Source of the DNA: Gammaproteobacteria bacterium
GTDB taxonomy: Bacteria > Pseudomonadota > Gammaproteobacteria > Pseudomonadales > Pseudohongiellaceae
NCBI GenBank assembly: GCA_003556835.1
Contig: PWQG01000289.1
Coordinates: 1-11,573, forward strand
Length of the DNA: 11,573 bases
Reading direction: 5' to 3'
Shown: positions 5,373-11,573 of the stretch, in pieces
How positions within the stretch are numbered: position 1 is the first letter of the stretch
Layout: each line of letters begins with the position of its first letter
The notes under the pieces: model-generated
What the model was told of the DNA's origin: nothing
What the model saw: only the letters and a program-made list of their open reading frames with translations
Databases searched by the model: none
Program-made: the position numbers and the translations under genes

Positions 5373-6458
5373 ATGAACTCATCTCGGAACGACCATAACC
5401 CCCGCGACCCTTCAATGATTTCCCGACGCAGCCTGCTGGTCGGCATGTCGATGATGCCTTTTGCAATGCGTGCACTGGCGCAGCAGGCCAGTGCCGGGCC
5501 CATCCCGGTCAGTGGCCTGCACAGTTTCACGCTGCGCGTCAGTGACGTGGAGCGCTCCGTGGCGTTCTATCAGGGCCTGTTTGGCTCTCGCGTGTTGGCG
5601 CGCCTGGGCGATACGGTATCCCTGGAGATCGGCGATGGGCCGCAGCATTTCGTATTGGCGCCGACTCGCAACGGCGAGGCGCCCCACATCAGCCATTTCA
5701 GCCTGCGTGTGCCCGGGTTCAACATATATCGCCTGCAGAACCAACTCGCCGACAACGGCATCACACGCACGATGGAGACCATGTTCAATGGCGGCTCTGC
5801 GCTCGTCCGTGCCGGCCTTAGCTGGACCGCACGCCGACCCGGCATCAGCCAGGATATGGAAACCGACAATCTCCAGTTGTTCCTGGCCGACCGGGATGGT
5901 GTCACGGTACAGCTGTCGAGTCCCGATTCCTGTGGTGGCAGTGGCAGCAGGGGCGCAACCTGCAGTCCCGAACCGTCCCCTGGTGAAGGGCTGATCCGCC
6001 TGCAGGATCTCAACCACTTCACCACCTACGTCTCCAACTACCAGCTCAGCAACGAGTTCTACCGAAACCTGTTCGGTTTTGAAAACCAGGCCTTCCAGGG
6101 TGATTTCCCGTTGCTGGGTGTGGGCGATGGTCCCCAGTTCCTGATGTTCGTGGGCGGTACCCAGCCCGGTGAGCCCAGCCAGCCCGGCCGTATTGATCAT
6201 GCCAGCATAAATATCGAAGACTTCACCGTGGATTCGGTGCTGAAGCATCTCAGCGACTACGGGCTGAGCCCGCGCCCGGAAGGTCAGGATTCCGAGCCGC
6301 TGCAGCATTGGGTGACCATGCGCATGCCTGAACGTGGTGGTGCGCCCGACGGCACAGCGGAGCTCTATTTCTCCGACCCGGACGGCATTCATATACAGTT
6401 GCAACACCGCGATTACTGCGGCGGCGGCGGAGAATTCGGCGAGGATTGCAGTATGTGA
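5373..6458 (+). CDS. Tat-exported protein with two VOC (glyoxalase/dioxygenase-fold) domains
   Basis: This 361-aa protein has a twin-arginine signal: SRRSLLVG at residues 17-24, a hydrophobic stretch, and a likely cleavage after ALA36. Export folded, often with a bound metal, is therefore expected. Two VOC domains follow, about 47-185 and 211-346, each starting with a His in an H-F-x-x-x-V context (His50, His215) and with a second His (His108, His276). At the position where many metal-dependent VOC enzymes carry a Glu ligand, both domains have Gln (Gln180 in DGVTVQL, Gln342 in DGIHIQL). Each domain ends in a Gly-rich segment with the same spacing of two Cys: C187-x9-C197 and C349-x9-C359. These would suit disulfides in the periplasm. 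The family includes glyoxalase, extradiol dioxygenases and binding proteins. The substrate is unknown. Placement after the prenyltransferase fusion hints at an aromatic or quinone-related substrate. Confidence 0.85.
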   Translation: MNSSRNDHNPRDPSMISRRSLLVGMSMMPFAMRALAQQASAGPIPVSGLHSFTLRVSDVERSVAFYQGLFGSRVLARLGDTVSLEIGDGPQHFVLAPTRNGEAPHISHFSLRVPGFNIYRLQNQLADNGITRTMETMFNGGSALVRAGLSWTARRPGISQDMETDNLQLFLADRDGVTVQLSSPDSCGGSGSRGATCSPEPSPGEGLIRLQDLNHFTTYVSNYQLSNEFYRNLFGFENQAFQGDFPLLGVGDGPQFLMFVGGTQPGEPSQPGRIDHASINIEDFTVDSVLKHLSDYGLSPRPEGQDSEPLQHWVTMRMPERGGAPDGTAELYFSDPDGIHIQLQHRDYCGGGGEFGEDCSM

Positions 6459-6471
6459 CGCCTGTCAGGTT

Positions 6472-6491
6472 CTGCCTGATTGTCAGGGCAG
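6472..6491. terminator. Weak hairpin between convergent genes
   Basis: CTGCCTGA (6472-6479) pairs with TCAGGGCAG (6483-6491) around the loop TTG, with one bulged G. It sits in the 62-base gap where the VOC gene (+) and the oxidoreductase gene (-) converge, the expected place for a shared terminator. There is no clear T-run on either side, so termination would be inefficient or Rho-dependent. Confidence 0.35.
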
Positions 6492-6520
6492 GCCAGGTAT
6501 AGCGAATCGTCGCTGCATTT

Positions 6521-7111
6521 TCAGATTCCTTGGCGACCGCAGCCTTGCAGGCGCTTCAGCCATTGCTCGCGCTTCACTTCGCTGCCTCCACTCATGCCGA
6601 TGGTCATGGTTTTTACCGGACGGATTCCACAGAACTGGAGGATGTTGCGTTTGAAGCTCTTCAGGCTGTGCATCCGGTAGAAAAAGCGATAGAAGAAACC
6701 CGGCATACCCATAGTTACCACAATGCGCGCAGAAATGCCTTTGAGCCTGCGCGCGGTGCTGATCGTATCCATCCCCTCGCCGCTGTCGGTGACAAAACCG
6801 GGCCGAAATGTCTGTTCCAGAAAGGCTTTCAGGATCGCGGGCATGTCGCCTAGCCATAGCGGATAGATGAACACCAGGTGATCGGCCTCCTCTATGGCAT
6901 TCTGTGCCGACTTGATATCGGGGGGCGGGTTTCCCTTTTCGAATTCCTCGGCACTGCGCAACCACGGGAAGTCCAGCGCAGCGACCTCGATTTCCTTCAC
7001 TGTATGCCCCTCAGCCCGGGCACCCTGACTATAGGCGTCGGCCAGCGCGTGACAAAAATGTTGCCGCTCCGGGTCCGGATGCCCCTGTATCACCAGTATA
7101 CGTTTGCTCAT
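6521..7111 (-). CDS. NAD(P)H-dependent oxidoreductase, flavodoxin fold (NQO/MdaB/KefF type)
   Basis: This 196-aa protein is predicted to be a soluble FMN- or FAD-dependent enzyme reducing quinones or similar compounds with NAD(P)H. VIQGHPDPERQHFCHAL at residues 7-23 forms the flavin phosphate loop. EADHLVFIYPLWLGDMPAILKAFLEQ at 75-100 is the family's central signature, RPGF at 103-106 and FCGIRP at 160-165 complete it. It is clearly related to residues 16-205 of the UbiA fusion encoded at 3676-5220: both share VIQGHP, AL-AY--GAR--G, ADHLVFIYP-W-G-MPA-LK-FL and FCGIR at matching positions. GGGGA lies 7 bases before the ATG at 7111. The gene follows the SDR gene on the same strand after 31 bases, so the two are probably one operon. 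It converges on the VOC gene. Length is normal for the family. Confidence 0.92.
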   Translation of the reverse strand: MSKRILVIQGHPDPERQHFCHALADAYSQGARAEGHTVKEIEVAALDFPWLRSAEEFEKGNPPPDIKSAQNAIEEADHLVFIYPLWLGDMPAILKAFLEQTFRPGFVTDSGEGMDTISTARRLKGISARIVVTMGMPGFFYRFFYRMHSLKSFKRNILQFCGIRPVKTMTIGMSGGSEVKREQWLKRLQGCGRQGI

Positions 7112-7142
7112 GATCTATTCCCCAGCCCTTGGCTCGCGGCCC

Positions 7143-7925
7143 TTAGCGTTTGAGCGGCGCCGTGTGCAGGTGCGTGCCGCCGTCGATGATGAAGGTCTCA
7201 CCAGTGGTCCAATCCATGCCGCTGATGATGCCCACCGCCATATCGGCGATACGCTTCGGTGTCGCGGTGTCGGACAGCGGGGCGATGTTGCGGATGCCGG
7301 TCAGTGTCTTGTCATAGGTTTCCTGCCCCAGCCCCTTGGCCAGCCATTCGCCCTGGACGAATCCGGGGCAGATGGCATTCACGCGCACCTGCGGGCCCAT
7401 CACCCGCGCCAAAGACATCGTCAGCGTGACCATGGCGCCTTTGGAAGCCGCGTAGGCGATGGAACTGCCAACCCCGGTGATACCGGCAATGGAGGCCATA
7501 TTGATGACGTGGGCGACCTCACGCTCACGCAGTGCTGCCTCCGCGGCCCGAACCATCTGGAAAGCACCAACGGTATTGACGCTGTACAGATGCAGGAAAT
7601 CGTCCTTGCTCAGCCCTTGCAGATCAGCGTGGTCACAGAACTTCGTGGTGCCGGCGTTGTTGACCAGCACATCCAGCCGACCGAAGCGCTCCAGCGTGGC
7701 AGCAACCAGCGTCCTGCAATCTTCATCCTCGGCGACATCCGCCTGTTGCACCAGTGCCTCGACACCCATGGCCCGGCACTGTTCGGCGACCTGCTCGGCG
7801 CCGTCACTGTTGCGGCTGTAGTTGATGACCACGTGACAGCCCTTCCCGGCCAGGGCGAGGGCGGTGGCGGCTCCGATGCCGGAGGAAGAGCCTGTGACGA
7901 TGGCGACGGAATCGGTGAGTTGCAT
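7143..7925 (-). CDS. Short-chain dehydrogenase/reductase (classical SDR)
   Basis: This 260-aa protein has the full set of classical SDR motifs: TGSSSGIG at residues 11-18 for dinucleotide binding, NNAG at 89-92, Asn117, catalytic Ser145, Tyr158 and Lys162 (YAASK), then NAICPGFV at 183-190 and a C-terminal IIDGGTH. It should oxidise or reduce an alcohol/ketone pair with NAD(P)H. Arg38 in YSRNSDG suggests NADP preference (inference). The frame is open to 8258, but the ATG at 7925 is right: it starts one strand before the Rossmann motif and is preceded by AGGA at 6 bases. The upstream extension lacks any family character. It is the first gene of a likely two-gene operon with the oxidoreductase at 6521-7111. 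A weak minus-strand promoter is possible (TTGCAG 7982-7987 with GAAAAT 7959-7964, spacing 17). Substrate unknown. Confidence 0.94.
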   Translation of the reverse strand: MQLTDSVAIVTGSSSGIGAATALALAGKGCHVVINYSRNSDGAEQVAEQCRAMGVEALVQQADVAEDEDCRTLVAATLERFGRLDVLVNNAGTTKFCDHADLQGLSKDDFLHLYSVNTVGAFQMVRAAEAALREREVAHVINMASIAGITGVGSSIAYAASKGAMVTLTMSLARVMGPQVRVNAICPGFVQGEWLAKGLGQETYDKTLTGIRNIAPLSDTATPKRIADMAVGIISGMDWTTGETFIIDGGTHLHTAPLKR

Positions 7926-8040
7926 GGGTAGTCCTGTTGTCAGTTGGTTGATGCGTCCATTTTCCGGGAGAAACCGATTGCCTGCAACGCTTGCCTGTTG
8001 GATCGAAGAACGTCGACAGGGGGTGAACAGCACGAGGGTG

Positions 8041-8067
8041 TTGTCCGGCGCGGGAAACAGGGATAAT
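8041..8067 (+). promoter_or_regulatory. Candidate promoter of the Hsp70-like gene
   Basis: TTGTCC (8041-8046) and GATAAT (8062-8067) could form a sigma-70 type promoter with a short 15-base spacer. The -10 matches TATAAT in 5 of 6 bases. Transcription would start near 8074, leaving a leader of about 54 bases. One CGGGAAACA box fills most of the spacer, suggesting regulation. Confidence 0.35.
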
Positions 8068-8127
8068 GCTGGCTGAAGTGCCGGGAGCAATCTGTTTCCC
8101 GGTGATCCGTTTTTACATGTTTCCCGG
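8051..8127. repeat. Three CGGGAAACA boxes upstream of the Hsp70-like gene
   Basis: CGGGAAACAG lies at 8051-8060. Its exact reverse complement CTGTTTCCCG is at 8092-8101. A further copy on the complementary strand, TGTTTCCCGG, is at 8118-8127, directly against the start ATG at 8128. The second and third copies share 10 bases and start 25 bases apart. All three fall within 77 bases of the 202-base divergent gap between the SDR and Hsp70-like genes. The first and second could pair in RNA around a 31-base loop, or all three may be protein-binding sites. Confidence 0.5.
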
Positions 8128-9543
8128 ATGGACCTGATGATCGGCATTGGTATTGATTTCGGCACCTCGAACTCGGCGGTAGCCTGGTATGACGGGCAGG
8201 ACGTGCATTGTCTGCACCTGGAGCCGGGCCGGGACACCATGCCCACCGCGGTACACATCGACCGTGAGTTTCAGTCGCTGGTCGGCACAAAGGCTGTGCA
8301 GAAGTACGTCAGCGAGAATCGGGCGCGGCGCGTCGAGATCACGGCCAAACCCATCGGCGAGGCGGCTTTCGATGTGCGTGAGTCGCTGGAGGGAGAACCG
8401 CAGGGCGAGGAGGGAGGTCGCCAGATGCTGTATGGGCCGAGTGAGGACCACGGGCTGCCCGGCCGGCTGTTCCTCGGCATCAAGCGCTTGCTGGGCGAGG
8501 TCGGGCTGGAGCGTATCGACATATTCAGCCGCCCATTCCGGCTGGTAGCCCTGGTCACGCCGGTTTTCCTGGTGTTTCGCGAGGCGATCGGCGCCATCCC
8601 TGCTCGCGATGATCGGCGCGTATACGTTGGGCGTCCGGTAGAATTCGAGGGAAGCGATGAGCAGAGCAACCGTAAAGCCGTTGAGCGCCTCGTCGAAGCC
8701 AGCCGGCATGCCCGCTTGCCGGCGGATGGCCTGTATCCGGAACCCCTGGCCGCCTGTCTGAGTTTCCTGCACCAACGATCGGAGCAGGGTGATTGCCGGG
8801 TGCTGACCGTCGATTTCGGCGGCGGTACGCTCGACCTCAGCCTGGTGGACTGGTCGGGTGGCGACTTCCGGGTACTGGATACCGAAGGTGCGGGCATTGG
8901 CGGGGACCATATCGATCAGCTCATCTACCAGGCGCTGGTATTTCCGGAGCTGGGTCGGGGCTTGTCATGGACGCGTCAGGGAGCAGACAAGGAAGTCACA
9001 ACGGAGTTTCCGTTTCACCTGTATGAGAAAAAACTGCTCAACTGGGCAGTCACCCACACGTTGAACCAGAACGAATATACCGCCAGGCTTCACGAATACA
9101 TCAGTGAGGGCGGTCCGGATGTGCACAAGATCAGGCGTTTGCGGGATGTCATCGTCAACAACGAGAGCCACGACATCCTCCAGTCGATCAAGGAGGCCAA
9201 GGCGCGGCTGTCCGAGGTGGAGTCAACGCGACTGGAAATTCCCGAAATCGATCTGAGCATTCCGTTTTCCCGCACCAGATTGAACTCCATCATCAATGAA
9301 GTGACCGGGGAGCTGGAGCGCCGTGTTACAGTACTGTTGTCACGCAACGGTGTGGACCCTGCGCAGGTGGATCATGTTGTACGTACCGGGGGCTCATGCA
9401 AGCTCCGGGCGGTGGTGGACCTGCTGGAAAAGCAGTTTCCGGGAAAAGTGGTCGAGCACGACATTTTCACCGGTGTAGCCTGTGGATTGGCTATTGCCAG
9501 TTATCATGGATACGAGTATCACCCCAACCGGGAAACGCCATGA
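8128..9543 (+). CDS. YegD-like Hsp70-family ATPase
   Basis: This 471-aa protein has the actin/Hsp70 nucleotide-binding fold: phosphate-1 motif IDFGTSNS at residues 9-16, phosphate-2 motif VDFGGGTLDLS at 228-238, and adenosine motif VVRTGGSCKLRAV at 417-429. It stops about 45 residues after the adenosine motif, so the Hsp70 substrate-binding domain and lid are absent. Length and layout match the YegD group of Hsp70 homologues, whose function is poorly known. A regulatory or chaperone-like ATPase role is the usual assumption. Residues 84-112 form a charged, Gly-rich insertion after the first lobe. No signal peptide or membrane segment is present, so it is cytoplasmic. The start is ATG 8128. ATG 8137 (residue 4) is also possible and neither has a strong ribosome site. 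No DnaJ or GrpE partner gene is nearby. It is divergent from the SDR and followed by a regulated gap before ndvB. Confidence 0.9.
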   Translation: MDLMIGIGIDFGTSNSAVAWYDGQDVHCLHLEPGRDTMPTAVHIDREFQSLVGTKAVQKYVSENRARRVEITAKPIGEAAFDVRESLEGEPQGEEGGRQMLYGPSEDHGLPGRLFLGIKRLLGEVGLERIDIFSRPFRLVALVTPVFLVFREAIGAIPARDDRRVYVGRPVEFEGSDEQSNRKAVERLVEASRHARLPADGLYPEPLAACLSFLHQRSEQGDCRVLTVDFGGGTLDLSLVDWSGGDFRVLDTEGAGIGGDHIDQLIYQALVFPELGRGLSWTRQGADKEVTTEFPFHLYEKKLLNWAVTHTLNQNEYTARLHEYISEGGPDVHKIRRLRDVIVNNESHDILQSIKEAKARLSEVESTRLEIPEIDLSIPFSRTRLNSIINEVTGELERRVTVLLSRNGVDPAQVDHVVRTGGSCKLRAVVDLLEKQFPGKVVEHDIFTGVACGLAIASYHGYEYHPNRETP

Positions 9544-9667
9544 AACAGCCCGTCATCGGATAGCACAAGGACGAATACCTGAAATACGGCTGGTGCTCAT
9601 CATGGTTGCTGGCCTCGATTGGAGCACGATCGAGTCGGCTGTTGCCGAATATCGACCACTGCTATGT

Positions 9668-9698
9668 TTGACAGCACTACATCACGCTGATTCTATAT
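9668..9698 (+). promoter_or_regulatory. Candidate promoter of the cyclic glucan synthase gene
   Basis: A perfect -35 hexamer TTGACA lies at 9668-9673. The AT-rich TTCTATAT at 9691-9698 is in the right place for a -10 region, but none of its hexamers is a good match at ideal spacing (TTCTAT at 17, CTATAT at 19). A weak -10 with a perfect -35 would fit an activator- or repressor-controlled promoter. The start would be about 30 bases before the ATG at 9738. Confidence 0.45.
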
Positions 9699-9704
9699 CA
9701 GCGT
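9684..9704. promoter_or_regulatory. 21-base palindrome overlapping the ndvB -10 region (candidate operator)
   Basis: ACGCTGAT (9684-9691) and ATCAGCGT (9697-9704) are perfect inverted repeats around the 5 bases TCTAT. The site covers the presumed -10 region of the glucan synthase promoter, as a repressor operator would. TTTTTT follows at 9712-9717, so a hairpin with a distant U-run (attenuator-like) is the alternative reading. The 8-base gap before the T-run makes a standard terminator less likely. Confidence 0.45.
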
Positions 9705-9737
9705 ACAGAAGTTTTTTGGCTTATTCAGGCGTTCCAT

Positions 9738-11573
9738 ATGGGGTATCCGGATTCAAATTCCTTTGAACTATTCAGCATCGAGCAGCTCAAGTGCCATGCT
9801 GTGGAGCTTGCCGAAAATCATCGACTCTCTGCAAAAACTGCCCCCGATCAACTGCTCGGCCGTCTTGCCCGCAATGAACGCCATCTCCGCACCTCCTACA
9901 CTATTGTCAGCGCGGCAACCGCCCATCCCGACCAGGTCAGTACGCAGGCAGAAAACTGGTTGCTGGACAATTTCTATCTGATAGAACAACAGATAGCCCT
10001 GGTCCGTCGGCATCTGCCACCCGGTTACAGCCGCCGTCTGCCGCGCCTTGCGAGTGACGGGGAAATCAGTGTTCCGCGGGTGTATGACATCGCCATCGAG
10101 CTTACCAGTCACACCGACGGGCGTATCGATGCCGATAACACGAACGCGTTCATCCAGGCCTATCAAAGTGTGACACCACTTCTGCTGGGTGAGCTGTGGG
10201 CCGTACCCATCATGTTGCAGCTTGCTTTGCTGGAGAATCTGCGGTTCACCGCCGACACAGTCGCCAGGCAACGACAGCTGCACGACAGCGCCTCGCAGTG
10301 GGCCAAACGCCTGATCGAGACAGCAACGGAGCACCCCTCACGCCTGCCGCGCTTGCTGGCCGAATTCGCTGAAACCAATATCAAAATCAGCACCCCGTTC
10401 ATTGAACAACTGAATTCCGGTCTGGCGGCACATGGCACTATCCTGCACTTCATCAAGGCGTGGATCGATCACCGACTGGCAGAGAACGAACAGAACGCCA
10501 CCACGCTGGCGGAACTCGATAGCCATCAAATTGCCACCAATCAGCTTTCCATCGCCAACAGCATCGGCAGTCTGCGCTTCGTCAACAGCATGGAGTGGAA
10601 GCGGTTTGTAGAGACATGCAGTGTTGTGGAAAAAATGCTGCACACCGACCCGGACGGAACCTACTCCGGCCAGGATTTTGCGACCCGGGACCGCTACCGG
10701 CATGCTGTCGAGCATTTCGCCCGATATAGTGCCTGCAGTGAAATCGAGGTGGTCAAAGCCGCCGTCGAACTGGCCCGCAAGGCGGCCAGGGAACAGTCGG
10801 AACACCCGCGCCGGGCACATGTCGGATACTATCTCGTAAATCGCGGTCGTAAGAAGCTCTTGAGCGCCTTGGGCTGCTCGCCGAGCTTGCGGCTGCTTGC
10901 CGTGCGCGCCAACCCGCGGCTGCGGCTGGTGGCATACACTGGCACCATCGCACTGTTTACACTATCCATTGCCCTGGTCTTGCTTGGCGTTTTCAACGGT
11001 TCCTCGACAGGAGCGATCGGTTTCTGGTCCATCGCGGCTACCGGCCTGATTGCCGGTTCGTCTACCGCCGTGGCGCTGGTCAACCTGTTGGTTACCGTGC
11101 TGATGCCCCCGCGTACCCTGTCAAGGCTCGATTTCTCCGCCGGTATACCCGATGCGCACCGCACAGTCATTGTCATACCGACACTGCTGACCTCCAACTG
11201 GGATGTGGACCACCTGCTCGAAAATCTCGAGGTGCGCTATCTCGGTAATCGTGACAGTAATCTGTACTTCGCCTTGCTGACCGACTTCGGGGATGCGGGT
11301 GAGCCCGTCATGCCTGAGGATCAGCAGCTGCTGGCACGCATGCTGAGCGGCATACGCAAACTCAACGCGCGCTATGCAAGCGATCGTTCTGGCATGTTCT
11401 ATCTGCTGCATCGTCCGCGCAGCTGGAACAGTTATGATCAACTGTGGTCCGGCTATGAGCGCAAACGGGGCAAACTGGAGCAATTCAACGCTCTGCTGCG
11501 CGGCGGTTCAACCGAACCATTTACCTTGATCGAGGGTGATGTCCAACGGCTGCAGTGCGTGCGCTACGTGATC
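9738..11573 (+). CDS. ndvB: Cyclic beta-1,2-glucan synthase, 5' part (runs off the window)
   Basis: The frame from ATG 9738 is open to the last base, giving 612 residues of what is normally a protein of about 2,800. NdvB/ChvB enzymes polymerise glucose from UDP-glucose into cyclic beta-1,2-glucans, periplasmic osmoregulated glucans important for low-osmolarity fitness and host interaction. Recognised stretches are LARNERHLRTSY (43-54), ENWLLDNFYLIEQQ (72-85), LPPGYSRRLPRLA (93-105), GELWAVPIMLQLALLENLR (151-169), two membrane segments at about 397-418 and 428-456, then the GT84 glycosyltransferase start: RLDFSAGIP (463-471), TVIVIPTLLTS (476-486), LLENLEVRYLGNRD (493-506), LTDFGDA (514-520), MPEDQQLL (525-532), LLHRPRSWN (556-564) and GYERKRGKL (572-580). 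The later GT84, linker and phosphorylase parts lie beyond the edge. CAGG 8 bases upstream is a modest ribosome site. No other start lies between the stop at 9669 and this ATG. Confidence 0.93.
   Translation, partial: MGYPDSNSFELFSIEQLKCHAVELAENHRLSAKTAPDQLLGRLARNERHLRTSYTIVSAATAHPDQVSTQAENWLLDNFYLIEQQIALVRRHLPPGYSRRLPRLASDGEISVPRVYDIAIELTSHTDGRIDADNTNAFIQAYQSVTPLLLGELWAVPIMLQLALLENLRFTADTVARQRQLHDSASQWAKRLIETATEHPSRLPRLLAEFAETNIKISTPFIEQLNSGLAAHGTILHFIKAWIDHRLAENEQNATTLAELDSHQIATNQLSIANSIGSLRFVNSMEWKRFVETCSVVEKMLHTDPDGTYSGQDFATRDRYRHAVEHFARYSACSEIEVVKAAVELARKAAREQSEHPRRAHVGYYLVNRGRKKLLSALGCSPSLRLLAVRANPRLRLVAYTGTIALFTLSIALVLLGVFNGSSTGAIGFWSIAATGLIAGSSTAVALVNLLVTVLMPPRTLSRLDFSAGIPDAHRTVIVIPTLLTSNWDVDHLLENLEVRYLGNRDSNLYFALLTDFGDAGEPVMPEDQQLLARMLSGIRKLNARYASDRSGMFYLLHRPRSWNSYDQLWSGYERKRGKLEQFNALLRGGSTEPFTLIEGDVQRLQCVRYVI

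Noticed and set aside
5412..6407. 331-codon open frame on the minus strand
   Set aside because: It lies entirely antisense to the VOC gene, which has a Tat signal, two domains and a strong ribosome site. Its product resembles no family and reflects GC bias.
7104..7931. 275-codon plus-strand frame
   Set aside because: It is antisense to the SDR gene, whose motifs are complete. Its translation is rich in His, Gly, Gln and Asp, as is typical of shadow frames.
7926..8258. N-terminal extension of the SDR frame by 111 codons
   Set aside because: The extension has no family character and overlaps the Hsp70 gene start. ATG 7925 has a good ribosome site and the correct distance to TGSSSGIG.
8113..8910. 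265-codon minus-strand frame
   Set aside because: It is antisense to the Hsp70-like gene, whose nucleotide-binding motifs are unmistakable.
9614..9634. CTCGAT / ATCGAG hairpin after the Hsp70-like gene as a terminator
   Set aside because: It has only 6 base pairs around a 9-base loop and no T-run, and lies 70 bases after the stop.
9482..9766. 94-codon plus-strand frame bridging the end of the Hsp70-like gene and the start of ndvB
   Set aside because: It overlaps two well-supported genes in another frame, has no ribosome site and covers the candidate ndvB promoter.
9768..11483. Several minus-strand frames (97 to 188 codons) opposite ndvB
   Set aside because: All are antisense to the NdvB/ChvB frame, whose conserved blocks run in order to the window edge.

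Overview
The window looks like a chromosomal stretch of a moderately GC-rich proteobacterium. A gammaproteobacterium is my best guess from the mix of families (PAS-GGDEF enzyme, orphan CheB, YegD-like Hsp70, cyclic beta-1,2-glucan synthase). The guess is tentative, because no rRNA, tRNA or lineage marker is present. I saw no CRISPR array, no intact transposon and no phage genes.

Left part (1-3560, all recognised genes on +). The window opens exactly on a 110-base element with 26-base inverted arms. A PAS-GGDEF diguanylate cyclase (285-1142) follows, behind an extended -10 promoter. Then comes about 540 bases with no recognisable gene (1143-1679), although a minus-strand frame there has some protein-like character. 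Next is a YqcI/YcgG-family gene (1680-2396; the family includes the heme-dependent N-hydroxylase GntA). It overlaps by 4 bases a DUF1989 / urea-carboxylase-associated gene cut off after 51 codons (2393-2548). An orphan CheB-type methylesterase with a C-terminal Cys/His zinc-ribbon-like module (2559-3560) starts 10 bases after that remnant.

Middle part (3676-7925). This is the most unusual stretch. A 514-aa fusion joins a flavodoxin-fold NAD(P)H:quinone-oxidoreductase-like domain to a complete UbiA-type membrane prenyltransferase. It is followed by a Tat-exported protein with two VOC domains. Convergent to these, on the minus strand, are an SDR dehydrogenase and a stand-alone oxidoreductase clearly related to the N-terminal half of the fusion. 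Together they suggest a locus for prenylation and redox handling of a quinone or other aromatic. The substrate and product cannot be read from the sequence.

Right part (7926-11573). Divergent from the SDR is a YegD-like Hsp70 ATPase without a substrate-binding domain. Its upstream region carries three copies of a CGGGAAACA box. The last gene is the 5' end (612 codons) of a cyclic beta-1,2-glucan synthase (NdvB/ChvB family) running off the window. Upstream of it is a perfect TTGACA box and a 21-base palindrome placed like an operator.
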